From positions 1 to 64,000 of the forward strand of contig CAWBAK010000003.1 in assembly GCA_963786805.1 (NCBI GenBank): DNA of 64,000 nt. The letters are read 5' to 3'. Positions 27,016 to 36,051 of the stretch are shown piece by piece. The position numbers and the translations under genes were made by a program. The DNA comes from CALGFI01 sp963786805 (GTDB lineage: Bacteria > Actinomycetota > UBA4738 > HRBIN12). The notes beneath the pieces were generated by a model. That model was not told the origin of the DNA and searched no databases. It was given only the letters and a program-made list of their open reading frames with translations. Within the stretch, counting starts at the first letter, position 1. The number at the start of each line of letters is the position of its first letter.

Positions 27016-28157
27016 AGGATCCTGCCTCGATCTTGGTGGTGGACGATGATCCGGTGATCCGCTTGATGCTCACTGCGGGTCTCGAGCGGGACGGGCATCA
27101 GGTGGCGACCGTCGAGAATGGCGCTGAGGCGCTCGATCTCGTGCGCTCCCAGAGCTTCGACGTTGTGCTGCTGGACGTCCTGATGCCGCAGATGGACGGG
27201 TACGGGGTGCTTGAGCAGCTGAAGAGCGATCCCAACCTTCGGCACATCCCTGTGGTCATGGTGACGTCAGTCGACGACATCGACAGCGCGGTCCGATGCA
27301 TCGAGCTGGGAGCGGACGACTACCTATCGAAGCCGATCAACCCGGTATTGCTCACCGCGAGAGTCAACGCGGGCCTGACCAAGAAGCGGCTGCATGATGT
27401 GGAGATGGAGCATCTCCAGCAGGTGGCTCGGCTCAACCAGCAGCTCGAGGCCCGCGTCGAGGAGCAGATGGCCGAACTTGTTCGGACGGGCGAGCTGAAG
27501 CGGTTCTTACCGCACCAGATCGCGGAGGGATTGCTGGCCGGGGAGCTGTCCCCGTCGGAGGGCTTCGAGCGGCGGAGGCTCACCATGCTGTTCGCGGACA
27601 TGGTTGGGTTCACCGACCTCTCCGACACCCTGGAGCCGGAGGAACTCTCCGACGTGTTGAACGAGTACCTCCGGGAGATGACGGCCGTGGCCGTCTCCCG
27701 TCGCGGGACCCTGGACAACTACGTCGGCGACGGCCTGATGGTCATCTTCGGCGCGCCGATCCGGGAGGAGGAATCGGTACAGGCCTGGGAGGCCGTGCAG
27801 GCCGCGTTCGACATGAGGGCTCGAGCGGAGGAGCTGACCGGGGCGATCCGCGGCCGAGGGATCCCGGCCGACATCCGGGTGCGGGTCGGCGTGAACACCG
27901 GCCACTGCACGGTGGGCGTCTTCGGTAGCGACGTCCTCCGCGCCTACAAGGCGGTGGGGTTCGCCGTCAACGTCGCGGCCCGCCTGCAATCGGAGGCCGA
28001 GCCCGGCACGGTCCTCGTGGGGTTCCGAACCTACGCGCTGATCAAGGATCGGGTGCGTGCCGAGCCGCGGGAACCCCTCATGCTCAAGGGTGCCGCGCGC
28101 CCCGTGGAAGCCTGGGAGATCCTCGAACTCCTCGACGGGTCAGGCGACATCGCGTAG
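27012..28157 (+). CDS. Response regulator with a class III nucleotide cyclase output domain
   Basis: The receiver domain (1-125) has the acidic pair in VVDDDP, the phospho-Asp in VVLLDVLMP and the Lys in YLSKPI. A coiled coil (about 130-165) leads to a class III cyclase domain with metal Asp residues in LFADMVGFTDLSD and YVGDGLMVIFG, and RVGVNTGHCTVGVFGS. Translational coupling to the hybrid kinase implies that phosphorylation by its HPt domain controls cyclic nucleotide synthesis. cAMP versus cGMP cannot be decided safely by eye. Confidence 0.92.
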   Translation: MKDPASILVVDDDPVIRLMLTAGLERDGHQVATVENGAEALDLVRSQSFDVVLLDVLMPQMDGYGVLEQLKSDPNLRHIPVVMVTSVDDIDSAVRCIELGADDYLSKPINPVLLTARVNAGLTKKRLHDVEMEHLQQVARLNQQLEARVEEQMAELVRTGELKRFLPHQIAEGLLAGELSPSEGFERRRLTMLFADMVGFTDLSDTLEPEELSDVLNEYLREMTAVAVSRRGTLDNYVGDGLMVIFGAPIREEESVQAWEAVQAAFDMRARAEELTGAIRGRGIPADIRVRVGVNTGHCTVGVFGSDVLRAYKAVGFAVNVAARLQSEAEPGTVLVGFRTYALIKDRVRAEPREPLMLKGAARPVEAWEILELLDGSGDIA

Positions 28158-28222
28158 TCAGCTACTCGCCGAGGCGAACGTGGGGTCGCGCGACGACCCA
28201 CCAGACTCGGAGAGGCTCGATC

Positions 28223-28696
28223 TCACCTCTTTGCGAGCCGTTCCTGCAGTCCCATCTGGTTATATGACTCGCGGAGCCATCCGAGCAGCTCGTCGTCGAG
28301 TTCCTCGGGTGAGGTGATCCTCATCCAGTGTCCGTACCAGCCCGGGGCGATGTTCTCGACCTTTCGGATCCGCCGGTGACGCATCGGCCTTGGGAGAGCG
28401 AACGCGATCGTCATCCCGCGATCGCTGATCGAATACACCCCCGCGAACCGTACACGGGCCATGAAGGCGACGCGGGTCTTCGCGGGGGCGATCTTGTACG
28501 CTCCGCACTCCGCGATGAGCTGTTCGAAGCGGTCGAACAACTCGCGGGCCCGGTCCCCTTTGCCTCCGAGGAACCCCTCGACCGAGTAGTTCCCGCAGGC
28601 GTGCCACATGTTCCGGCCGACGAACCTCCGACCACAGTTCGGGCAGGTCCACAGGTCGCTCTCTCGGCCCACGCCGAAGGGAGTATCACCCGGCAT
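28223..28696 (-). CDS. DUF5655 domain protein with an N-terminal zinc ribbon
   Basis: A 157-residue protein. The N-terminal WTCPNCGRRFVGRNMWHACG looks like a small zinc site (Cys2 plus His/Cys), followed by the DUF5655 core (RELFDRFEQLI, APAKTRVAFMARVRFAGVY). The family is mostly uncharacterised. Its start overlaps the stop of the upstream acyl-CoA ligase by 1 base (TGATG), so the two are co-transcribed, without an obvious joint function. Confidence 0.78.
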   Translation of the reverse strand: MPGDTPFGVGRESDLWTCPNCGRRFVGRNMWHACGNYSVEGFLGGKGDRARELFDRFEQLIAECGAYKIAPAKTRVAFMARVRFAGVYSISDRGMTIAFALPRPMRHRRIRKVENIAPGWYGHWMRITSPEELDDELLGWLRESYNQMGLQERLAKR

Positions 28697-30240
28697 CAGT
28701 GGGGTCCCGGTTGGGAAGCGGCGAGGGCTCGGAGCTCGGCGCGGATCAGCTTCCCGACCGAGTTCCGTGGAAGGCGATCCACGAACGTCACCGACTCCGG
28801 CACCTGGTGAGAGGCGACGTGCCGCCGAACGAAAGCAACCACGTCGTCTTCCGTCGCCTCGGATCCATCCGACAACACGACGAGGGCGACCGTGACCTCG
28901 GTGCTCTCGGCCGTGGCGATCTGCACGACGCCGGCGTCCGCGATCGACGGATGCTCGATCAACACCCGCTCGATGTCCCCGGGGTACACGAGTTGTTCAT
29001 CCGAGAGGAAGCCGTCCGCCACCCGGTCGACGATCCAGATGTAACCCTCGTCGTCGTTACGGGCCGCGTCGCCCGTCCGCAGCCATCCATCGGCTGACAG
29101 AACCTGGCGGGTCGCCTCGGGCCGGTTCCAGTATCCCGCCATGACGTTCGGGCCACGCACGAGCAGCTCGCCGGTCTCGCCCGGCTCCACCACGGTGCCG
29201 TCCGGACGTTCGATCCGGACATCGATGAGCAGCGGAGGCCTTCCAGCGGACCCGATCTTGTCGAGCGCGCTCTGGGGGTCGAGCAGGAGGGCGAGGGGCG
29301 CTGCCTCCGACAGTCCGTACCCCTGCAGGAGCGTCACGCCTCGGTCCAGGTATGCGCGGATGAGGCGCTCCGGCACGGGAGCACCACCCGTCAGCATGAA
29401 ACGAACGCTCGATAGATCGACCCGTGGCCAGAGCTCGGACCGGATCAAGGCATCCAGGATGTCGGGGTTGCCGAATCCCACGCTCACCTGATGGCGTTCG
29501 GTCAGTCGCAGGATCTCGTCTGCGCTGGCGTCGCGCGGCACCACGACCGTTCCACCCATGAAGAGGACCGGCAGGACATTCACACCGGTACCTCCGACCC
29601 GGAAGAACGGCGCGATCGCCACCGTGACGTCCTCGCGACGGAACTCCGCGCACGTGAGGAAGTTCACGACATTCCACAGCACGTTGGCGTGCGTGAGCAT
29701 GACCCCCTTGGGCGGGCCCGTCGTGCCCGAGGTATGTGGAAGCAGGCACAGATCGTCCATGCCGACGGGCGTCTCGATCGGATCGTCGGAGGACTCGGCC
29801 ACGAGCGCTTCGAAGTCGAACGCTCCGCCTTGCGGATCCGCGATTGCGATCCGGTGGCGGACCGATGCCGGGACGGAGATGGGATCCGTCATGCCATGCT
29901 CGATCAGGACGGTCGGCTCGGTGTCCTGAAAGATCGAACGGATCTCATCCGCCCCCAACCGGTGGTTCACGGGAGCGAGCGGCGCGCCGAGCAGCCCCGC
30001 GGCGAAGAACGACTCGAGGAACGCCGGGTGATTCGCTCCCAGCCACCCCACGCGGTCGCCGCGCGCCACGCCTAGCCCGTGTAGGCCGTTGGCAAGACGC
30101 CGAACCCTTCGGGCGAGTTCCGCGTACGCAAGCGAACGATCGCCATCGACCAGCGCCATGTCATCGGGGGCGATCCGCGCTCGACGCTCGATCCACGAGC
30201 CGACCCCGAAGTTGGTTGGAGCGAGGGGCGAGGCAGGCAT
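28696..30240 (-). CDS. AMP-dependent acyl-CoA synthetase/ligase
   Basis: A 514-residue member of the ANL superfamily, which activates a carboxylic acid with ATP and transfers it to CoA. Core motifs are in order: HTSGTTGPPKGV (P-loop, about residue 175), GYGLSEAAP, GELLVRGPNVMAGYW, DGWLRTGDAA, and the C-terminal PRNSVGKLIR with the adenylation Lys. The ATG at 30240 gives the standard N-terminus; a longer frame is not homologous. The domain set fits medium/long-chain fatty acid or aryl-CoA ligases; the substrate is not clear. Confidence 0.9.
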   Translation of the reverse strand: MPASPLAPTNFGVGSWIERRARIAPDDMALVDGDRSLAYAELARRVRRLANGLHGLGVARGDRVGWLGANHPAFLESFFAAGLLGAPLAPVNHRLGADEIRSIFQDTEPTVLIEHGMTDPISVPASVRHRIAIADPQGGAFDFEALVAESSDDPIETPVGMDDLCLLPHTSGTTGPPKGVMLTHANVLWNVVNFLTCAEFRREDVTVAIAPFFRVGGTGVNVLPVLFMGGTVVVPRDASADEILRLTERHQVSVGFGNPDILDALIRSELWPRVDLSSVRFMLTGGAPVPERLIRAYLDRGVTLLQGYGLSEAAPLALLLDPQSALDKIGSAGRPPLLIDVRIERPDGTVVEPGETGELLVRGPNVMAGYWNRPEATRQVLSADGWLRTGDAARNDDEGYIWIVDRVADGFLSDEQLVYPGDIERVLIEHPSIADAGVVQIATAESTEVTVALVVLSDGSEATEDDVVAFVRRHVASHQVPESVTFVDRLPRNSVGKLIRAELRALAASQPGPH

Positions 30241-30349
30241 GACCAACCCTATCTTCGGAACGCGATGCGGAGGCAAGCGGACTGGCCCCAGATCGACGGC
30301 GCTGCTGTCGGCGTCGCGACCTGGTGAACACCGCCGGGCTCCGCGCCTT

Positions 30350-30378
30350 TTGACCGGGTCCCTCGCTGAGGCTAGCCT
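30350..30378 (+). promoter_or_regulatory. Sigma-70-like promoter upstream of the DinB gene
   Basis: TTGACC (30350-30355) and TAGCCT (30373-30378) are separated by 17 bases. The predicted leader to the DinB-family ATG is about 150 bases. The rest of the divergent region 30241-30536 shows no gene; it holds the unseen minus-strand promoter of the ligase and some GC-rich inverted repeats. Confidence 0.45.
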
Positions 30379-30536
30379 CCGATGGCGATGCACACGGCTG
30401 AGATCTCCCCACCGCCGGCCTAGGTTCCAGCCGGCCTGGCCCGAAGCGGCCGCTGATGATGCGGCTGCTTGTCGATGCGGTTCCCGGACAGTGTCCCTGG
30501 TCGACCTCCGGCATCCGCAGGTGAGAGGAGATCGTC

Positions 30537-31049
30537 ATGAGCAGTTCACTTCTCGAGGCGGCGTTCGCGCACCACGTGTGGGCAACGTTGCGGGTGATCG
30601 ATGCATGTCTCGCCCGCAGCGCAGAGGAGCTAGAGACGAGCGTTCCCGGCACGCGAGGACCGATGCTCGAAACGCTTCGCCACGTCGTCCTCAGCGACGC
30701 ATTCGACCTGTTCACCCTGACTGGTGATGGCGCTTTCGACATCGATGAAGAGCACGTGTCGCTGGCCGAGGCTCGCGCCATCATGGAGCGCAATGGCTCC
30801 GGATGGGCTAAGTACATCTCCCGTTCGCTCGACCCCGACGAGAGCGTGCACGAGGTCGACAAGACCGACGGGTATCAACGGTGGGCTCCGATCGGATTCA
30901 GGCTCTTGGGGGCGCTGCACCACGGCACCGACCATCGCAGTCAGGTCTGCACAGCGCTCACGACGCTCGGTGTGGAACCCCCGAAGATCGATGTCTTTGA
31001 CTTCGGGCTCGACGTGGGCCGGATCGTGGAGAAGATGCCCGACGCGTAG
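30537..31049 (+). CDS. DinB family protein
   Basis: A four-helix DinB/YfiT-type protein of 170 residues. Family features are the early FAHHVWATLRVIDACL, the metal-region His in LRHVVLSD, and HHGTDHRSQV toward the end, giving three His suited to bind one metal. Members include bacillithiol- or mycothiol-dependent transferases and many of unknown role. AGGAG lies 6 bases before the ATG. The gene stands alone between the divergent ligase and tRNA-Sec. Confidence 0.82.
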   Translation: MSSSLLEAAFAHHVWATLRVIDACLARSAEELETSVPGTRGPMLETLRHVVLSDAFDLFTLTGDGAFDIDEEHVSLAEARAIMERNGSGWAKYISRSLDPDESVHEVDKTDGYQRWAPIGFRLLGALHHGTDHRSQVCTALTTLGVEPPKIDVFDFGLDVGRIVEKMPDA

Positions 31050-31131
31050 CTCCTGCCGCTACAGAGACGGCTGTCGGTAGTGAGCACTTCGAACAGATGC
31101 TGGGACTCTGCTGAGGATCCACCGGGCAAGG

Positions 31132-31169
31132 GAGAGGGATCGGGGTGCCACCAGGCTCCCCGATCTCTC
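31132..31169 (-). terminator. Hairpin downstream of tRNA-Sec
   Basis: GAGAGGGATCGGGG (31132-31145) pairs with CCCCGATCTCTC (31158-31169) around a 12-base loop with one or two bulges. It begins 6 bases after the 3' end of the minus-strand tRNA-Sec and also lies past the DinB gene, so it may work in both directions. Confidence 0.55.
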
Positions 31170-31174
31170 CACGC

Positions 31175-31265
31175 GGAGGCGGACGGGAATCGAACCCGCC
31201 TGGGAGCTCTCGCCCCCACACCGGTGTTGAAGACCGGGGGGCCCACCAGGCGCCCTGACGCCTCC
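31175..31265 (-). tRNA. selC: tRNA-Sec (anticodon TCA)
   Basis: The minus strand folds into a selenocysteine tRNA: 5' acceptor GGAGGCG pairs with the 3' CGCCTCC-like end, the anticodon loop is TCTTCAA with anticodon TCA, a long variable arm (GGGGGCGAGAGCTCCC) is present, and the T-arm is GCGGGTTCGATTCCCGT. The length of 91 nt is typical of this longest tRNA. No CCA is encoded. It implies that the organism inserts selenocysteine at UGA codons. No selA, selB, selD or selenoprotein is nearby. Confidence 0.93.
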
Positions 31266-31372
31266 GACAACGAGGATAGCCGTCAACCTTCATCCGCCGT
31301 TACCGTCGTCTTTACCGGGGGTTTCCTCGCTCCTTCCTAGTCTCGATGTGACACCGAGAGGAAGGGACGATC

Positions 31373-31753
31373 ATGAGGAAAGCCATCGTGCTGGCGCTCG
31401 CGACCTCGCTCGCACTTGCCGTTCCCGCCGGAGTGGCCGTGGCCGGCGACCGCGACGTGATCCAGGAGGGCCGGTGCAGCGCATCGAGCGACTGGAAGCT
31501 CAAGCTCTCGCCCGAGAACGGCCGTATCGAGGTCGAGTTCGAGGTCGACCAGAACGTCTCCGGCGACCGCTGGCGGGTCAAGATCCTTCACGACGGCGAC
31601 CGCGTCTTCCGCGGCACCCGCACCACCGGCGGGGCGAGCGGCTCCTTCGAGTTGCGGATCGTCGAGGACGACCGGGCCGGGTCCGACACGTTCCGCGCCC
31701 GGGCTCGGAACCTCTCGACCGACGAGGTCTGCAGGGGAAGCGCAACCTTCTAG
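31373..31753 (+). CDS. Small secreted protein of unknown function
   Basis: A 126-residue protein with a clear Sec signal peptide (basic MRK, hydrophobic core, probable cleavage after VAVA near residue 24). The mature part is about 100 residues, all-beta in appearance, with two cysteines (GRCSAS and EVCRGS) near its two ends that could form one disulfide. GGAAGGGA precedes the ATG. I do not recognise a family beyond similar small secreted actinobacterial proteins. Confidence 0.72.
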   Translation: MRKAIVLALATSLALAVPAGVAVAGDRDVIQEGRCSASSDWKLKLSPENGRIEVEFEVDQNVSGDRWRVKILHDGDRVFRGTRTTGGASGSFELRIVEDDRAGSDTFRARARNLSTDEVCRGSATF

Positions 31754-31824
31754 GCCTGCGGAGATCCCGCACGATCAGAGGGGCCTGCCCGGAACCGTCG
31801 GCAGGCTCCTCTACCATTGAGGGG

Positions 31825-32638
31825 ATGGAAGCCGCCTTCTTCGACCTCGACAAGACGATCATCTCGCGCTCGTCCTCGCTCGCGCTGTCCCGGCCGATGT
31901 ACCGGGCGGGGATGGTGACGCGCGGGCAGCTCGTGCGCGGCGCGTACGCGCAGCTCGTCTACGCGCTGGTCGGCGCGGACGAGCGGAAGATGGACCGCCT
32001 CAAGGAGGGCATGCTGTCCCTCACGCGGGGATGGGACCGGGCCGAGGTCGAGGCCCTCGTGCGCGACGTGATCATCGACGTGATCGACCCGTTCGTGTAC
32101 CAGGAGGCCCTGGACCTGATGGAGCTCCACCGCTCCGAGGGGCGTCGCATCTACATCGTGAGCAGCTCGCCCGAGGAGGTCGTCACCCCGCTCGCCGGGC
32201 ACTTCGGTGTCGCCGGCGTGATCGCCACGCGGGCCAAGATCGTCGACGGCCGCTACACGGGCGAGCTCGAGTTCTACTGCTACGGGGACGCGAAGGGTGA
32301 GGCCGTTCGAGCGGTCGCCGAGGGGGCCGGGATCGACCTCGCCGGCTCGTACGCGTACTCGGACTCGATCACGGACCTGCCGATGCTCGAGGTGGTCGGG
32401 CATCCGGTCGCCGTGAACCCCGACCGCGAGCTGCGGCGGGAGGCTGAGTCGCGCGAGTGGGACGTGCGCGACTTCCGGCGTCCGGTCCGCCTTCGCACGC
32501 GCATCGTCAAGACCGCGTCTCACCCGCGGACACAGGTCGCCGCGGGCGTCGTCGCCGCGCGTCGCGGCGGCCGCGATCGTCGCGTACCTCGTCGTCCGCT
32601 CGCGCGTGACCTCGCGCGACACACGCGAAGCCGCCTGA
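31825..32638 (+). CDS. HAD-IB family phosphatase, probable C-terminal frameshift
   Basis: A haloacid-dehalogenase-superfamily phosphatase related to SerB and CicA. Motif I FFDLDKTII (with FDLD in place of FDMD) is at the N-terminus, motif II IVSSSP at about residue 113, and motif III/IV SYAYSDSITDLPML at about 175. As read, the frame ends at 32673 with a basic, unlikely tail. In another frame, from about 32557, the sequence gives VAAAAIVAYLVVRSRVTSRD and a stop at 32636-32638, a hydrophobic tail typical of this subfamily. I therefore place the true end at 32638 and assume a one-base error near 32557-32562. Confidence 0.82.
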
Positions 32639-32724
32639 GAACTTCGGCTCCATCGCCAGGCACGGGGCCGTGAGCGCGAGCGAAGCGGGCGGGTGTATGG
32701 TCCGGAACGTCATCTTCGGGTGAC

Positions 32725-32840
32725 CGCGAAGGGAGCAGAAACCCACGCGCGTCTTGCCGCGGGAGGCATGCCTGGTGCCCGACGGCTTCGGCCGCCGGAC
32801 AGGCACGTGCAGACTGCGCATGTTCGCTGCTCCCTTCGCG
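32725..32840 (+). ncRNA. Candidate structured RNA element between convergent genes
   Basis: A perfect 14-bp inverted repeat (CGCGAAGGGAGCAG at 32725-32738 and its complement at 32827-32840) closes a 116-base segment. Inside, on the plus strand, GCCTGGTGCCCGACGGC and GCCGCCGGACAGGC form a long stem capped by a UUCG tetraloop. UUCG in a C-G frame is very stable as RNA, which favours the plus strand. It sits between the HAD gene and the convergent M15 gene. It could be a shared terminator, a 3'-UTR element or a free ncRNA. I could not match it to SRP RNA, 6S RNA, RNase P or a known riboswitch. Confidence 0.4.
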
Positions 32841-32900
32841 TATGCCCGGGTTCCGAACGCAGAGCGGCAGATCCGCGCGGCGTGATGGCGTTTCGAACGC

Positions 32901-34094
32901 TCAGGCGGGTGGCCGGCGGTACTCGAAGTGCATGCCGTCGGGCTGGATGAAGGTTCCCCCCCAGATGAACCCCCACCGCTCGAACACCCTGACCATGTCC
33001 GGGTCCTGGTTCGGTGGGTCGCCGAAGTAGTTCTGCGGCACGTTGACGTCGATCGCGATGCCCCAGGCGTGGTGCGAAAGCCCGGCATCGGGATCGCGGA
33101 GGATGTGGCGCGGCGACCAGCATCCCGAATAGCTCGTGATCGTGTCCTTCAGGCCGAGCGCGATGAGCTCGCGGATCGCGCCGCGGATCTGGGGGAACAT
33201 CGCGACGTTGCAGGTCACCGAGCCCAGGAGCGGAACGTTCTGCGTCGCGATGTGCGTTCGGACCCACGCCGGGTCGGCCGTGAGGAACCCCGGCTGGCCC
33301 GCCCGAGGCTTCGCCGCGAACTCGCCGAACAGCTCCTTGATCGCGACCGGCGGCAGCACCGCGTCACCGTGGCGGAAGTACGGCGTATCGCCGGGGGCGC
33401 GAACACGCACGAGCGTGCCGGGCGCGAGCACTCGCCGAACGCCGGTGGCGATCTGCCGCTGGTTCGGCTCGCCGTCCGGGACCAGCAGCGCGTAGCGGTC
33501 GCGGACGACGCCGATCCGCAAGCCGACCTCGCGAGAGACCATGAGCTCGTGCGCGCCGACGAGCTCGTCGGGCAAGATCGCGGCGATCTCGACGCGAACG
33601 CCGCCGAACCGCATCACGGCCCCGACGCCGAGCCCTCGGAGCTTCGCGCTCGACTCGCCGAGCACGCCCTGTCCGTCCGAGAGCGCGAGGGTCACCGCGC
33701 GGTCGGCGGGCGGGAGGAACGGCGCGTACGCGTTCGGGTGCACCGCGGCGACCTCGAGCGGGATCGCGAAGGTGGGCGGTGGATCGTCGACGACCTCGCC
33801 GTCCGGCGAGTACGAACGCGTCAGCCACACGTTGTCGCTCGCGACGACCACGGCGCGGCGGATCCCGGGCATCCGCGCGACGGCGTCCGCGAACCCGGCC
33901 GGCAACCCGCCGGGCGTCCACGCGAGGAACGTGTCCGGCAGCTCCTTCACCCGGATCGCATCCGGCGTCTCGGGCGGCATCGGCCGGTCCTCCGGGATGA
34001 TCGCGGAACCCTGCAGCGCGAGCGTCAAGACCGCGCCCGCGCCGAACCCCGCGATCGCGGCGACGAGCGCGCCGCCGGCCCGGCGTGCGCTCAC
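32901..34094 (-). CDS. M15 family D-alanyl-D-alanine carboxypeptidase-like protein, membrane-anchored
   Basis: A 397-residue protein with one N-terminal hydrophobic segment (about residues 8-30) and an exported region. The C-terminal 110 residues match the M15 (VanY/peptidase_M15_4) fold: SYSGCWSPRH, the zinc site LSHHAWGIAIDVN, and GMHFEY with the last metal His. The central 200 residues (peptide ADRAVTLALSDGQGVLGESSAKLRG style) are of no known domain. The GTG at 34094 overlaps the anti-sigma stop (GTGA), so the gene is coupled to the sigma/anti-sigma pair. Likely role: trimming of peptidoglycan stem peptides under stress control. Confidence 0.85.
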   Translation of the reverse strand: MSARRAGGALVAAIAGFGAGAVLTLALQGSAIIPEDRPMPPETPDAIRVKELPDTFLAWTPGGLPAGFADAVARMPGIRRAVVVASDNVWLTRSYSPDGEVVDDPPPTFAIPLEVAAVHPNAYAPFLPPADRAVTLALSDGQGVLGESSAKLRGLGVGAVMRFGGVRVEIAAILPDELVGAHELMVSREVGLRIGVVRDRYALLVPDGEPNQRQIATGVRRVLAPGTLVRVRAPGDTPYFRHGDAVLPPVAIKELFGEFAAKPRAGQPGFLTADPAWVRTHIATQNVPLLGSVTCNVAMFPQIRGAIRELIALGLKDTITSYSGCWSPRHILRDPDAGLSHHAWGIAIDVNVPQNYFGDPPNQDPDMVRVFERWGFIWGGTFIQPDGMHFEYRRPPA

Positions 34095-36051
34095 CGCGAC
34101 TCCGCGCCCGGGATCGACGCGGCGATCGCGAGCAGGTCCTCGAGCGCGAGGCCCGGCGCGTCGAGCGACTGGTACACGCCGCCCTCGACCCACTCGAGCT
34201 GCGAGCGCTCGGGCGTCCACCGACCCTCGCTGCCGCGGACCTGGATGGCCGACTGGCGCGCCGAGCTCGCGGGCGGGAGTTCGGATGCGGTCTCCAGGTG
34301 GAGCCGGACCGTCCCCGCGCCGGTGTCGACCTCGGCGTCGCGGAAGTAGAGCGTCACCCCGACGTCGCCGCTCACGCGGATGAGCTCGACGCTGGCGAGC
34401 GTGAACCCCGGGGGAAGCGTCTCGGGCAGTCCGATCTCGAACGGTGCCATCGCCCGCGCCTCGTCGAGGCTCACACGCTCGACGGTCGCCCCGCCGGTCT
34501 GGCGGAGCCGCCACGACTCGGGCATCGGCAGGCCCGTGATCGGCATCGACGCCGCGACGGCGAGCAGGCGCTCGCGCGTCAGGTTGGTCTCCAGGTACAG
34601 GTCGGTCCCGGCGGCGTGGATCGACAGGCGCCGTCCCTGCCCGGCCGCGGCCGGCTCGTAGTACGCGACGCCGCCGCCCTCGAGCGCGATCTCCTCGGCC
34701 CGCACGCCCACCGCGCCGAACGGCGCGTCGGTGGACCACGAGCGAGTCTCGCCGACCTTCAGGAACGAAAGCCCGCCCGTGTACGTCACGATCGTCTCGC
34801 CCGCGTCCGACAGGCCCGGGATCACGACCCGGTACAGGTCCAGCCCTTCGAGGTCGGACGGCGCGACCGGCTCGAACCCAGCCTCGCGCTCGGCTTGCTC
34901 GAGCAGGATCGCGCGTGCGCCCTGGTCCTCGGTGCGCCGGGTCGAGGGCACCTCGAAGACGCGCGAGGAGGGCCGCGAGAGCTCGACCGAGAGCGCCTCG
35001 ACCTCGAAGATCGCGTGACGCGAGGGCTCCTCGGGAAGGCCGAACCGCAGCGCCCACGCGTCGCGGACGTGTCCGCCGGCGGGGAAGACCTGCCAGCGGA
35101 GCGGGAACCAGCTCTGCGCGTCGAGCCAGATCCGCACGCGGTCGTTCGGGAAGAACGGGCGCCAGTCGCCGCCGATCGACAGGAACGGGAACAACGACGC
35201 GGCGCGCTCGAACGGCACCTCGACGAGCACCGCGCGCCGGTCGAGCGCCGTCCCGAACCCGAGCACCGTCGACGTGCTCCGGCTCGGCGAGGGCGGTGAG
35301 CGGCAGGACGAGATCGGTCGGGGCCGGCGCGGCCGAAGAGAACGGCACGCGGTTACGGACGCTCGTCTCGCGCTGCGGGCACGTCGCCGAGGCGCACGCC
35401 TCCGGGCCCGAGGAATACCAGCGGTCACCGTTCACGACCAGACGCAGGTCGGTCGGTGTCGCGCGCTGGGGGTAGTTGGTCTCGTCGGTCACGTCGAGGC
35501 GGAAGCGTTCGGGAGCGCGGAACCACACGTGCATCGAGAGCCGGCGCTCGTCGACCTCGGGCGAGAAGTTCCGCTCGGTGATCGCGAAGGTCGCTTCGTA
35601 CGCGTCGAGCGCGGCGGCTGCGCCGGCGACGCCGTTCGTCACGTCCTCGGCGGCGAGCGCGCTCGAGTTCCGCGGCGCGTCCTCGCGCCATGGCCCGCCG
35701 ACGACGAGCGATCCCACGAGGACGCCGACGAGCAGCGCCGCGATCGCCGGCGCGAGCCGCGGGACGCAGCGAACGGCGAGTGCGGAGCTCGCGCGGGCGA
35801 ACGACACGCAGTCCCGGCCGGTGCGCTCCGGCCTCGGTCTCGACGGAGGCCATGATCGACTCGACGAGGTCGGGGACCGCCGGGACGACCTCGAACCGCG
35901 CCGCCTCGCGCAGCCGGTACGCGCCGCGCTCGAACGCGCGGCACTCGGCGCAGCCCTCGAGGTGATGCTCGAGCGAGACGATCGCGCGCGAGGGCAGGCG
36001 CTCGCCGTCGAGGCGCTCGGAGATCAGGCGCTCGGCCTGGTCATGATCCAC
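34091..36051 (-). CDS. Anti-sigma factor with zinc finger, membrane helix and RseB/LolA-like outer domain, twice frameshifted
   Basis: The sequence reads as one protein over three frames. Residues 1-75 are a zinc-binding anti-sigma domain (HHLEGCAECRAFERG, the H-x3-C-x2-C motif). After a shift near 35800-35850, a membrane helix follows (LAPAIAALLVGVLVGSLVV). Then comes an exported domain with YEATFAITERNF and RFRLDVTDETN, like RseB/LolA-type lipoprotein-sorting folds. After a second shift near 35268-35275 it continues as STVLGFGTALDRRAVLVEV to the end, including a probable C-terminal MucB-like part. Both shifts look like single-base errors. The start overlaps the sigma gene by 11 bases. Confidence 0.75.

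Noticed and set aside
30395..30410. CTGAGA word in the DinB leader, as in TPP riboswitches
   Set aside because: The other conserved TPP parts (ACCC, GAACCTGAT and the AGGGA end) are absent and DinB has no thiamine link.
32700..32840. SRP RNA or c-di-AMP riboswitch at the structured element
   Set aside because: A GGTCCGGAA and a later GGGAGCAG recall the SRP apical loop, but a long insert separates them and the symmetric domain is missing. The riboswitch core words are also absent.
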